Origin: Marilutibacter aestuarii
GTDB lineage: Bacteria > Pseudomonadota > Gammaproteobacteria > Xanthomonadales > Xanthomonadaceae
Length of the DNA: 64,000 nt
Direction: 5' to 3'
Assembly: GCF_006546775.1 (NCBI RefSeq)
Contig: NZ_VICE01000006.1
Coordinates: 23,005 to 87,004 of the forward strand
The translations under genes and the position numbers were made by a program. The notes beneath the pieces were generated by a model. That model searched no databases. It saw nothing but the letters and a program-made list of their open reading frames with translations, and was not told the DNA's origin. Positions within the stretch are counted from its first letter, which is position 1; each line of letters starts with the position of its first letter. This document shows positions 18,468-26,452 of the stretch, piece by piece.

Positions 18468-18983
18468 CTACTTGACCACGCGCAGGTGGCCGGTGCGACG
18501 CGGTCCGGATGGCGGGCCATCGTCGTCGCCGTCGCCATCACCTTCCGGTGCCCGCTCGCTGGGGACCGCGCTCAGGGCGGGTGACGGTGGGCCTCCGGCA
18601 GCGTCGCCGCTGGCGTCGTCCGGGCCGGCGTCGCCACCGCTACCCGCCATCGCCGAATCGTCGGGCAGGGCCATGCCCTGGCCGGTTTCCCGCGAATAGA
18701 TCGCCAGCACCGCGCTCACCGGCACCGACACGGCCTGGCTGACGCCGCCAAAGCGCGCACTGAAATCGATCGAGTGGTTGCCCATTTCCAGGTGCGACAC
18801 CGCGCGATGGGCGATATTCAGGACGATCTTGCCCTCGCTGACTGCGTGGGACGGCACCCGCACGCCCTGCCGGGTGGCGTCCACCAGCAGGTGCGGGGTC
18901 ATGTCGTTGTCGGCGATCCACTCGTACAGCGCCCTCAGCAGGTAGGGGCGGTGGCTGGTCATGCCGGGTGAGTCATCAGTCAT
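18468..18983 (-). CDS. sspB: ClpXP protease specificity-enhancing factor SspB
   Basis: 171 residues; a start at the eighth codon (MTSHRPY) is equally possible. The folded domain shows RPYLLRALYEWI, NDMTPHLLVDA and KIVLNIAHRAVSHLEMGN, as in SspB. A disordered acidic linker (about 110-160) leads to the ClpX-binding tail, LRVVK. SspB tethers ssrA-tagged substrates to ClpXP. It lies downstream of sspA as in many gammaproteobacteria, but with an unrelated small gene between them. Confidence 0.95.
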   Translation of the reverse strand: MTDDSPGMTSHRPYLLRALYEWIADNDMTPHLLVDATRQGVRVPSHAVSEGKIVLNIAHRAVSHLEMGNHSIDFSARFGGVSQAVSVPVSAVLAIYSRETGQGMALPDDSAMAGSGGDAGPDDASGDAAGGPPSPALSAVPSERAPEGDGDGDDDGPPSGPRRTGHLRVVK

Positions 18984-19119
18984 TGCGCATCTACTGCCGG
19001 GTCCAGAGAAAAAACGTTGCCGCGCGCCCGCTCGCGGGCCCTGCTACTTTGAAGGGCCGGGGGGCGCTTGTCGATGCCAGGGACGGGGCGGGCCGGTGCG
19101 CGGGCATCGGCCCGGAACC

Positions 19120-19434
19120 TCAGTCGTCGCGATCGCCCCGGTCGTGGACGGCGTCGTCGAGCGTGTCGTGGGCGTCGTCCGCCTTGTCGCGGACATCCTC
19201 GAGCGTGTCCTTCGCGTCGTCCGCATCCAGGTCGAGGTCAATGGCGTCGTCGGCGGTGTCCTTGAGGGTTTCCTTGGCATCGCAACGACCGCCCACGCCC
19301 ACCGTCGCCTTGGCCGCGGCGCTCTTGGCGGCCTTGGCGGGCGTGCAATGCGAGTCGAGCACGCCCGCATGGGCCGGCACGAACGCCAGTACGACGGCCA
19401 ACGACAGGCCGGTCAGCCACATCTGCGTATTCAT
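19120..19434 (-). CDS. Small secreted acidic protein with ADDAxD repeats
   Basis: 104 residues; family not recognised. Residues 1-23 form a clear Sec signal ending Ala-His-Ala. The mature part has two cysteines (C30, C51) and an Ala/Lys-rich segment. A strongly acidic, probably helical C-terminal half follows, with ADDA-x-D-x-x-x repeated at about 61, 71 and 86. AAGG lies just upstream of the ATG. It sits between sspA and sspB, which are usually adjacent. Metal or cation binding in the periplasm is a guess from the Asp content alone. Confidence 0.7.
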   Translation of the reverse strand: MNTQMWLTGLSLAVVLAFVPAHAGVLDSHCTPAKAAKSAAAKATVGVGGRCDAKETLKDTADDAIDLDLDADDAKDTLEDVRDKADDAHDTLDDAVHDRGDRDD

Positions 19435-19530
19435 GATCCTTACCCCTTCGTCAGCACGGGGAGCGCGGCAGGCAGGCCTGCCGGGGACGTCGATGCGACG
19501 CCCCGTCGGATCATCGCAGGGCCGGTGTGA

Positions 19531-20169
19531 TCAGACCGGCAATTCGTTCAGCTTGCGCTCGTCCTCGGTCAGGCTGCGCGAGAAGCCGGGGCTGCGGAAG
19601 ATGCGGTTGCCGTAGTCCTCGATCGCCTTCGCGTCCTTGGGCAAGGCAACGCCCAGGGCCGGCAGGCGCCAGACGATGGGCGCCATCGCGCAGTCGGCGA
19701 GGCTCATTTCCGGGTTCAGGAAGAACTTGCTGGCCTTGAACAGCGGGACCGAGGCGGTGAGCAGGTCCTTCAGGCGCTTGCGCCCTGCATCGGCCTGGGC
19801 CTTGTTGCCCAGCTGGATGGCCTGCACCTGCGGCACCCAGTCGTGTTCCAGCCGCAGCATCGCCAGTCGCAGCCGCGCGCGCGACAGCGGGTCGACCGGC
19901 ATCAGCGGCGGGTGCGGGTAGCGCTCGTCGAGGTACTCGCTGACCACGCTGGCGGCGTACAGGACCAGTTCGCGCTCGACCAGGGTCGGCACCGAGTGGT
20001 AGGGGTTGAGGTCGATCAGGTCTTCCGGCGGGTTCTGCGGGTCCACCGGGATCAGATCGTAGGTGACACCCTTGGCGGCCAGCACCAGACGGACCCGATG
20101 GCACAGGACGCAGTCGGTCGAGGAAAACAGTGTCAGGGCATTTCGCATACGGGGACTTGCCGCCATCAT
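19531..20169 (-). CDS. sspA: Stringent starvation protein A, GST-fold RNA polymerase-associated factor
   Basis: 212 residues from the ATG at 20169, which follows AGGAGAGG. The frame stays open upstream without a better signal, and the next codon is also ATG. A thioredoxin-like N-terminal domain (SSTDCVLCHRVRLVL) and a GST C-terminal helical domain are visible. The surface segment YPHPPLMPVDP is the conserved SspA PHPP loop. SspA binds sigma70-RNA polymerase and alters promoter use in starvation. It lies downstream of the cytochrome bc1 operon, the usual position in this family. Confidence 0.95.
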   Translation of the reverse strand: MMAASPRMRNALTLFSSTDCVLCHRVRLVLAAKGVTYDLIPVDPQNPPEDLIDLNPYHSVPTLVERELVLYAASVVSEYLDERYPHPPLMPVDPLSRARLRLAMLRLEHDWVPQVQAIQLGNKAQADAGRKRLKDLLTASVPLFKASKFFLNPEMSLADCAMAPIVWRLPALGVALPKDAKAIEDYGNRIFRSPGFSRSLTEDERKLNELPV

Positions 20170-20302
20170 CGACCTCTCCTGGGACCGGCGGGCACTGCCG
20201 CGCCCACCCGTCATCAAGACGCCGCCCACCCCTTGTGGTCGGTCGCCACGGTCTCGAGACTGCCTGCCCGCCGCCTGTCAGTAAAGCCCCCGACGGCTGC
20301 GA

Positions 20303-20327
20303 TGCGCCCGGCCGGGGCCAGGGCGCA
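20303..20327 (-). terminator. Hairpin after petC
   Basis: The inverted repeat TGCGCCC/GGGCGCA has an inner GGCC/GGCC stem and one bulged base, 18 nt after the petC stop. There is no T-tract on the reverse strand, so it may stabilise the 3' end or attenuate rather than fully terminate before sspA. Confidence 0.4.
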
Positions 20328-20344
20328 CCGGCGGTTCCCCCGGG

Positions 20345-21145
20345 TCAGTGCACGTCGCGCCAGTATTCCTTCTTCAGCACCCAGGCCAGCAGCGTGAACA
20401 CCGTCAGGAACAGGATCACCCAGACGCCAAGGCTGTGGCGCTTGAGGGCGGCCGGCTCGCCGGCGTACTCGAGAAATGCAGTGATGTCGCGCGCCGCCTG
20501 GTTGAAGCCGGCGGTGTCCAGCGTGCCGGCCTCGGTGACCTTCAGGCCGGTGACGTGGCGCTCGCCGTTCTCGTCGGGCTCGCCGTACTCGGCGTGCTGC
20601 AGGCCCTGCAGCTCCCACAGCGGGTTCGGCATGGAGGCGTTGGGGAACAGCTTGTTGTTCCAGCCCAGCGGACGCGACTCGTCGAGGTAGAACGACTTCA
20701 GGTAGGTGTAGACCCAGTCACTGCCGCGCGAACGGGCGATCAGGCTCAGGTCCGGCGGCATCTTGCCGAACCAGGCGTTCGCGTGTTCGGCCGTCATCGC
20801 CACCTGGATCTGCTCGCCGAACTTGGCGCCGGTGAAGTTGAGGTTCTCCATCACCTCTTCCTCGGTGAGCCCCAGGTCCTCGGCCATGCGCGAGTAGCGC
20901 AGGTACTTGAGCGAGTGGCAGCCCGAGCAGTAGTTCATGTACAGGTGGGCGCCGCGCTGCAGGGACGCACGGTCGCCCAGGTCGGTGCCGGCCTGTTCGA
21001 CGGCGCCGCCCGAAGCGGCGGCGGCGCTGGCGGAAACCAGCAGCGCGCCAACGAGGACGCCAGCAAGAGACAGGGTGAACTTCTTCACGATGGTCATGGT
21101 CCGGTCGGTTCGGTCGGTTCGGTGCTTGGCGTTGGTGTCAGTCAT
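20345..21145 (-). CDS. petC: Cytochrome c1 of the bc1 complex
   Basis: 266 residues from an ATG overlapping the petB stop by 8 nt. A second start at residue 17 (MTIVKKF, 21097) gives a cleaner signal peptide, and the residues before it derive from a short repeated base pattern. Heme c attaches at C73-x-x-C76-H77; MPPDLS and a C-terminal membrane anchor (about 243-258) follow. It accepts electrons from the Rieske protein and passes them to a soluble cytochrome. It is the last gene of petABC. Confidence 0.95.
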   Translation of the reverse strand: MTDTNAKHRTDRTDRTMTIVKKFTLSLAGVLVGALLVSASAAAASGGAVEQAGTDLGDRASLQRGAHLYMNYCSGCHSLKYLRYSRMAEDLGLTEEEVMENLNFTGAKFGEQIQVAMTAEHANAWFGKMPPDLSLIARSRGSDWVYTYLKSFYLDESRPLGWNNKLFPNASMPNPLWELQGLQHAEYGEPDENGERHVTGLKVTEAGTLDTAGFNQAARDITAFLEYAGEPAALKRHSLGVWVILFLTVFTLLAWVLKKEYWRDVH

Positions 21146-22397
21146 GCATCGTCACCCGTTCCGGCACCGGCTTGGTCCGGTCGAGCTTGGTCCAAAGCGG
21201 CATGGAGATGAAGAAAGCGAAGTAGAAGAAGGTCAGGACGCGGCCGACGATGGTCTCGACCGGATCGGTGCCCGGGCCGGCGCCGATCTTGCCCAGCCAC
21301 ACGAAGGCGAAGGCGAAGGCCAGCAGCATCACCCAGGAGAAGACGCCCCGGTAGCGGTACGACCGGACCTTGGCCTTGTCCAGCCACGGCACCAGGAACA
21401 GGATCGCGATCGCCGAGAACATCACGACCACGCCGCCCAGCTTGTCCGGCACGACGCGCAACATGGCGTAGTACGGGGTGTAGTACCAGACCGGCTTGAT
21501 GTGCTCCGGGGTCACCAGGCGGTTGGCCTCGACGAAGTTGTCGTGCTCGAGGAACCAGCCGCCGAACGCCGGCGCGAAGAAGATGATGAAGGCGGCGATG
21601 ATCAGGAAGAAGCCGACGCCGAACAGGTCCTTGACCGTGTAGTACGGGTGGAACGGGATGCCGTCCTTCGGCTTGTTCGCGTCCCAGCGGTTGCCCTTCG
21701 GGCCCTTCTTGATGTCGACGCCGTCCGGGTTGTTCGAACCCACCTCGTGCAGGGCGCCCAGGTGCAGCACGACCAGCAGCAGCAGGACCAGCGGCAGCGC
21801 GATGACGTGCAGCGCGAAGAAGCGGTTGAGGGTGGCGTCGCCGGGCAGGTAGTCGCCCATGATCCACTCGACCAGTCCGCCGCCGATCACCGGGATCGCG
21901 CCGAACAGCGAGATGATCACCTTGGCGCCCCAGAACGACATCTGGCCCCACGGCAGCACGTAGCCCAGGAAGGCCTCGGCCATCAGCACCAGGTAGATCA
22001 GCATGCCCAGGATCCACACCAGCTCGCGCGGCTTCTGGTACGAGCCGTACATCAGGCCGCGGAACATGTGCAGGTAGACCACGATGAAGAACAGCGAGGC
22101 ACCGGTGGAGTGCATGTAGCGGATCAGCCAGCCCCACTCCACGTCGCGCATGATGTACTCGACCGACGAGAACGCCTCGGCCGCGGACGGCTTGAAGTGC
22201 ATCGTCAGGAAGATGCCGGTCAGGATCTGGTTGACCAGCACCACGATCGCGAGCGAGCCGAAGTAGTACCAGAGGTTGAAGTTCTTCGGCGCGTAGTACT
22301 CGGTCATGTGCTTGCGGTAGGCCGGCATCATGCCGGGCGCGCGTGCGGTGACCCAGTCGAAGACGTTGTTGGCGGTACGGGTGATGATGTTGGACAT
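21138..22397 (-). CDS. petB: Cytochrome b of the bc1 complex
   Basis: 419 residues with eight to nine membrane helices. Bis-heme ligands are in the MHSTGASLFF and LHMFRG helices and the ALHVIALPL helix region. The quinol-site motif reads Pro-Val-Trp-Tyr instead of Pro-Glu-Trp-Tyr, a variant seen in several proteobacterial groups. It carries the Qo and Qi sites of the Q cycle. It starts 3 nt after petA ends. Confidence 0.96.
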   Translation of the reverse strand: MSNIITRTANNVFDWVTARAPGMMPAYRKHMTEYYAPKNFNLWYYFGSLAIVVLVNQILTGIFLTMHFKPSAAEAFSSVEYIMRDVEWGWLIRYMHSTGASLFFIVVYLHMFRGLMYGSYQKPRELVWILGMLIYLVLMAEAFLGYVLPWGQMSFWGAKVIISLFGAIPVIGGGLVEWIMGDYLPGDATLNRFFALHVIALPLVLLLLVVLHLGALHEVGSNNPDGVDIKKGPKGNRWDANKPKDGIPFHPYYTVKDLFGVGFFLIIAAFIIFFAPAFGGWFLEHDNFVEANRLVTPEHIKPVWYYTPYYAMLRVVPDKLGGVVVMFSAIAILFLVPWLDKAKVRSYRYRGVFSWVMLLAFAFAFVWLGKIGAGPGTDPVETIVGRVLTFFYFAFFISMPLWTKLDRTKPVPERVTMHD

Positions 22398-22400
22398 GGC

Positions 22401-23033
22401 TTACGCGGCCCCCTGCGGATCGACGCCGATGACGATGGTGGTGTCGTTCTCGTAGTAGTGCGGCGGCACCACCAGGTTGGTCGGGGCGGGGACGCCCTCG
22501 AACACGCGGCCGGCCATGTCGAAGCGCGACTTGTGGCAGGGGCAGAAGTAACCGCCCTTCCATTCCGGATCGAACGGCTCGGGCCGGATCTCGGCCTTCA
22601 TCTCGGGCGAACAGCCCAGGTGGGTGCACAGGCCGACGAGCACCGAGACCTCGGGCTTGATCGAGCGCAGCTCGGGATCCTGCTCGAGCACGTAGGCCGG
22701 CTGCTGCTCGGGGTTCTCCGACATCGGGTCGCGCAGGTGGCTGTCCAGGGTCGGCAGCGCCTCGAGGATCGCCTTGGACCGCTTGACGATCCAGATCGGC
22801 TGCCCGCGCCATTCCAGCACCAGGCGCTCGCCTTCCTGCAGCGCCGTGATGTCCGCGGTCACCGGTGCGCCGGCCAGCTTGGCGCGCGCACTGGGGTTCC
22901 AGGACTTGATGAACGGCACAGCCGCAACACCCGCGCCTACGGCGCCGACCACGGCGGTGGTCGCCGTCAGGAACCGGCGGCGGCCGGTGTTGACGGGTTC
23001 ATGGATAGGATCGTTGACCCCTTGGTTGGCCAT
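22401..23033 (-). CDS. petA: Rieske iron-sulfur subunit of the bc1 complex
   Basis: 210 residues with an uncleaved Tat-type anchor (R18-R-R-F-L then a hydrophobic segment). The 2Fe-2S cluster ligands are C136-T-H138 and C164-x-x-H167, with C141 and C166 forming the Rieske disulfide. It moves electrons from quinol at cytochrome b to cytochrome c1. It is the first gene of petABC, with a -10-like TATAAG about 65 nt upstream. Confidence 0.96.
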   Translation of the reverse strand: MANQGVNDPIHEPVNTGRRRFLTATTAVVGAVGAGVAAVPFIKSWNPSARAKLAGAPVTADITALQEGERLVLEWRGQPIWIVKRSKAILEALPTLDSHLRDPMSENPEQQPAYVLEQDPELRSIKPEVSVLVGLCTHLGCSPEMKAEIRPEPFDPEWKGGYFCPCHKSRFDMAGRVFEGVPAPTNLVVPPHYYENDTTIVIGVDPQGAA

Positions 23034-23097
23034 CCGGCACTCCGCAAATCTTGATATCGAAGTTCACCGCGGGCGCGCCACTGGCGACGGCTCGCGG

Positions 23098-23103
23098 CTT
23101 ATA
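23098..23103 (-). promoter_or_regulatory. Candidate -10 of the petABC operon
   Basis: The reverse strand reads TATAAG, 65 nt upstream of the petA start. The -35 position at 17-nt spacing reads CTTCCG and is weak. Confidence 0.35.
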
Positions 23104-23200
23104 AAGACGGGAAAGTGTAACGGAAGCCTTAACGAGCCGACAATCCTTGGATGCATCCGCGATGCCCGTCACGCTCCCGCCGCGCGCCCGGACGGGCGCA

Positions 23201-23220
23201 AAGGCCGCTGCGACGGCCTT
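23201..23220 (-). terminator. Candidate terminator of the lytic transglycosylase gene
   Basis: A 7-bp stem, AAGGCCG/CGGCCTT, has a 6-nt loop and lies 21 nt after the transglycosylase stop on the reverse strand. Only a very short T run follows, so termination is uncertain. Confidence 0.4.
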
Positions 23221-23240
23221 CCCGCGACGACAAGGGGGTT

Positions 23241-24179
23241 TCAGCGCTGCAGGGTGGCCGCGCGGTAGCGCTCGGCCAGCACGCCCACGCGCTGCACGTA
23301 GCGCTGGGTTTCGCTGTAGGGCGGGACGCCGTTGTACTTGTCCACCGCGCCCTCGCCGGCGTTGTAGCCGGCCGCGGCGAGGGTCAGGTCGCCGTTGAAG
23401 CGCTTGAGCAGCCACGCCAGGTACTGCACGCCGCCTTCGATGTTCTGGCTGGCGTCGAAGGGATTGCTGACCCCGAAACGCCGGGCGGTGGCGGGGATCA
23501 GCTGCATCAACCCCTGGGCACCGGCATGCGAGAGTGCATTGGGGTTGAACGCCGACTCGGCGTGGATCACCGCCCGCACGATTGCCTCGTCGACGCCATG
23601 GCGGCGGGCCGCCGCCGCGATCTCGTTGCTGTAGGCCGCGGTGTTGAGTCGGATCGAGCCGAAGTTGACGCCGCTGCTCGCCGAGCAGGCGTAGCAGGTC
23701 TCGATGAAGCTGTACTTGATGGTCCGCACCGCGCTGGCATTGGCCACGCCGGCCGGCTTGCGGCTGGTGTAGTGGCGGACGCCGTCCTTGATGTACGAGT
23801 ACACCTGGCCGGACACGACGCGGGAGCCGGACGAGCCCCGGTTGACGGTCTGGATGGGGGCCGCGTTGGTCATCGCCGGACTGTCGCTGGCCTGGACCGT
23901 CCCCGATGCGGGGGAACCGGCGACCGGGTTGGCGGGCGTCGCACTGCCCACCGTGGCCGGGCGCGAGGGCTGGGAGAGGCTGGAAGTCGTCACCGGCACC
24001 GAGGGCGCGCTGCGGCCCGGCCGGTAGCTGGTGACCGCCGAGCAGCGGGCGCCGGCGACCTTCTTGCTGACATAGCTCGGGACGCCGTCGGCGCCTTCGC
24101 AACGGTAAATCGTGCCCGCGACGGCCGGCGTGGCCGCGAGCAGGCAGATCATCCCCAGTAGTGTGAAGCCCCCCTTCAT
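23241..24179 (-). CDS. Exported SLT-type lytic transglycosylase with DUF4124-like N-terminus
   Basis: 312 residues from the ATG at 24179, which starts a Sec signal ([16 protein letters not shown]). Residues 22-50 ([17 protein letters not shown]) resemble DUF4124, and a second similar strand pattern ([16 protein letters not shown]) follows at about 128-142. A Ser/Pro/Thr-rich linker lies between them. The catalytic domain has HAESAFNP with E208, AGAQGLMQL and [10 protein letters not shown], typical of family 1 transglycosylases. It cleaves peptidoglycan in the periplasm to anhydromuropeptides. It is divergent from miaB. Confidence 0.9.
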   Translation of the reverse strand: MKGGFTLLGMICLLAATPAVAGTIYRCEGADGVPSYVSKKVAGARCSAVTSYRPGRSAPSVPVTTSSLSQPSRPATVGSATPANPVAGSPASGTVQASDSPAMTNAAPIQTVNRGSSGSRVVSGQVYSYIKDGVRHYTSRKPAGVANASAVRTIKYSFIETCYACSASSGVNFGSIRLNTAAYSNEIAAAARRHGVDEAIVRAVIHAESAFNPNALSHAGAQGLMQLIPATARRFGVSNPFDASQNIEGGVQYLAWLLKRFNGDLTLAAAGYNAGEGAVDKYNGVPPYSETQRYVQRVGVLAERYRAATLQR

Positions 24180-24258
24180 GGGCGCGAGTGTCACTCCAAA
24201 TCGCCTGAATTGCCAATACCTGTCCGACAAAACGCGACTTCCGGCCCGTTCCGGCCGC

Positions 24259-24264
24259 TACAAT
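24259..24264 (+). promoter_or_regulatory. Candidate -10 of miaB
   Basis: TACAAT lies 58 nt before the miaB ATG. No convincing -35 is present. Confidence 0.35.
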
Positions 24265-24321
24265 CAGCGCCCCTGCAGTGCTGTCCGGCACGGAATAACC
24301 ACCGAACCCCCGGGATCCCCC

Positions 24322-25746
24322 ATGTCCGACCTCCATACCCTGCCGACCGCCTCGGCCCCCTCCGTGCCCGTGCGCGCGGCGCCCGACCGGCCCTCCGGCA
24401 AGCTCTTCATCCAGACCCACGGCTGCCAGATGAACGAGTACGACTCGGCCAAGATGGCCGACGTGCTGGCCGCCTCCGACGGCCTGGAACTGACCCGGAA
24501 CGTCGAAGAAGCCGACGTGATCCTGGTCAATACCTGCTCGATCCGCGAAAAAGCGCAGGAGAAGGTGTTCAGCCAGCTCGGCCGCTGGAAGGCCCTCAAG
24601 CAGGGCGGTCGCGACGTCCTGATCGGCGTCGGCGGCTGCGTCGCCAGCCAGGAGGGCGAGGCGATCATCAAGCGCGCGCCCTACGTGGACCTCGTGTTCG
24701 GTCCGCAGACCCTGCACCGCCTGCCGGAACTGATCCGCGCCCGGCGTGAGCAGCGGCAGCCGCAGGTCGACATCAGCTTCCCGGAGATCGAGAAGTTCGA
24801 CCGCCTGCCCGAGCCGCGCGCCGAAGGTCCCAGCGCGTTCGTGTCGATCATGGAGGGCTGCTCCAAGTACTGCTCGTTCTGCGTGGTGCCCTACACCCGC
24901 GGCACCGAGATCAGCCGCCCCTTCGAGGACGTCCTGGTCGAGGTCGCCGACCTCGCCGCGCAGGGCGTGCGCGAGATCAACCTGCTCGGCCAGAACGTCA
25001 ACGCGTACCGGGGCCCGTACGGCGAAGGCGACGAGGCCGACGTGGCCGACCTGGGCCTGCTGATCCGCACGATCGCCGAGATCGACGGCGTCGACCGCAT
25101 CCGCTTCACCACCTCGCACCCGCTTGAATTCAGCGACTCGCTGGTGGAGGCCTACCGCGACGTGCCGGAGCTGGCCAACTACCTGCACCTGCCGGTGCAG
25201 TCAGGCTCCGATCGCGTCCTGTCGGCGATGAAGCGCGGCTACACGGCACTGGAGTTCAAGCAGAAGATCCGCAAGCTGCGCGCGGTGCGCCCGGACATCT
25301 CGATCAGTTCCGACTTCATCGTCGGCTTCCCGGGCGAGACCGAGGCGGAGTTCGAGAAGACCATGAAGCTGATCGAGGACGTGGGCTTCGACCAGTCATT
25401 CTCCTTCATCTACTCGCGCCGCCCGGGCACGCCGGCCTCCGACCTCGAGGACCACGTGTCGAGCGAGGAGAAGCATGCCCGACTGTCGCGCCTGCAGGCC
25501 GCGATCAACGCCAATGCCAAGCGCATCTCCGAGGCGATGGTCGGCAGCGTGCAGAAGGTGCTGGTGGTTGGCGCATCGAAGAAGGATGCCAACGAGCTGA
25601 CCGGCAAGACCGAGAACATGCGCTCGGTGAACTTCCCCGGCGACCCGCGCCTGCTGGGCCGCTTCGTCGACGTGGCCATCACCGGGGCATTGAGCAACTC
25701 CCTGCGCGGCCGGGTCGTCGCCGTCGACGAAGACGCGACCGCCTGA
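24322..25746 (+). CDS. miaB: tRNA-2-methylthio-N6-dimethylallyladenosine synthase MiaB
   Basis: 474 residues from the ATG at 24322; the family homology begins about 26 residues in. Three N-terminal cysteines hold the auxiliary cluster ([25 protein letters not shown]). The radical SAM motif CSKYCSFC holds the SAM cluster. A C-terminal TRAM domain ends the protein. It methylthiolates i6A37 in tRNAs reading UNN codons. It is followed 12 nt later by a PAP2 gene. Confidence 0.97.
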   Translation: MSDLHTLPTASAPSVPVRAAPDRPSGKLFIQTHGCQMNEYDSAKMADVLAASDGLELTRNVEEADVILVNTCSIREKAQEKVFSQLGRWKALKQGGRDVLIGVGGCVASQEGEAIIKRAPYVDLVFGPQTLHRLPELIRARREQRQPQVDISFPEIEKFDRLPEPRAEGPSAFVSIMEGCSKYCSFCVVPYTRGTEISRPFEDVLVEVADLAAQGVREINLLGQNVNAYRGPYGEGDEADVADLGLLIRTIAEIDGVDRIRFTTSHPLEFSDSLVEAYRDVPELANYLHLPVQSGSDRVLSAMKRGYTALEFKQKIRKLRAVRPDISISSDFIVGFPGETEAEFEKTMKLIEDVGFDQSFSFIYSRRPGTPASDLEDHVSSEEKHARLSRLQAAINANAKRISEAMVGSVQKVLVVGASKKDANELTGKTENMRSVNFPGDPRLLGRFVDVAITGALSNSLRGRVVAVDEDATA

Positions 25747-25758
25747 GGCCACGCGTCG

Positions 25759-26427
25759 ATGACGGACGACGCGAGCGCAGCGGAGGCGGAACTGGCCGTA
25801 CGCCACCGCCTGCTGGCGGTCGTCGCGGTGGTCTGCCTGAACACCGCGCTCTACCTGCTGATCAATGCCCATCCCACGCGGCCGCCCACGCTGCTGCCGG
25901 TCACCGCGCTCGACCAGGCGGTGGGTTGGCATGCGTGGACGATCTGGCCGTACTGGCTGTTGCTGTGCGTCAACCCCTTCCTCGCCCTGGGCCTGCGCTC
26001 GAAGGCGGTGTTGTGGGCCGCGTTCAAGGCCTATGCACTGGCGATGGGCCTGAACATGCTGGTCTGGCTGGCCTGGCCAACCCGCATCGTGCGCCATGCC
26101 CTTCCCGACGGACTGGACGGCGCGACGCGCTGGGCATGGGAGCTCCTGTACGCGCTGGACGAGCCCTACACCTGCTTCCCGTCGGGGCACATCACGATCC
26201 CGGTCGTGGTGATGATCGCCTTCGCGGCCCAGCACCCGGCATCGCGACGCTGGATCTGGCTGCCGGCACTGCTGTTCCCCACGATCATGACTACCGGCCA
26301 GCACTACGCCATCGACATGCTCGGCGGCGCGGCCACCGCGCTGGCCGGGACGTGGTGGGCCGGGCTCTGGGGGGCGCGGCGCGCGGATGCGCCGGGCGCC
26401 GTCGCGACCGGCGTGTCGCGCCCCTGA
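25759..26427 (+). CDS. PAP2 superfamily membrane phosphatase/phosphotransferase
   Basis: 222 residues with five or six hydrophobic segments. Phosphatase motif 2 is PSGH (141-144) and motif 3 is GQHYAIDMLGG (180-190) with H182 and D186. The Arg normally starting motif 3 is not obvious. The arrangement resembles the inositolphosphotransferase-like PAP2_3 group, so it could move or remove phosphate on a lipid. The substrate cannot be read from the sequence. It probably shares the miaB transcript. Confidence 0.8.
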   Translation: MTDDASAAEAELAVRHRLLAVVAVVCLNTALYLLINAHPTRPPTLLPVTALDQAVGWHAWTIWPYWLLLCVNPFLALGLRSKAVLWAAFKAYALAMGLNMLVWLAWPTRIVRHALPDGLDGATRWAWELLYALDEPYTCFPSGHITIPVVVMIAFAAQHPASRRWIWLPALLFPTIMTTGQHYAIDMLGGAATALAGTWWAGLWGARRADAPGAVATGVSRP

Positions 26428-26449
26428 GCCGGAGGGCGCGGACCGGCTC
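26426..26449. terminator. Bidirectional hairpin between convergent genes
   Basis: A 7-bp inverted repeat, GAGCCGG/CCGGCTC, with a 10-nt loop fills the short gap between the PAP2 and amidohydrolase stops. There is no T-tract in either direction. Confidence 0.4.
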
Positions 26450-26452
26450 GGC

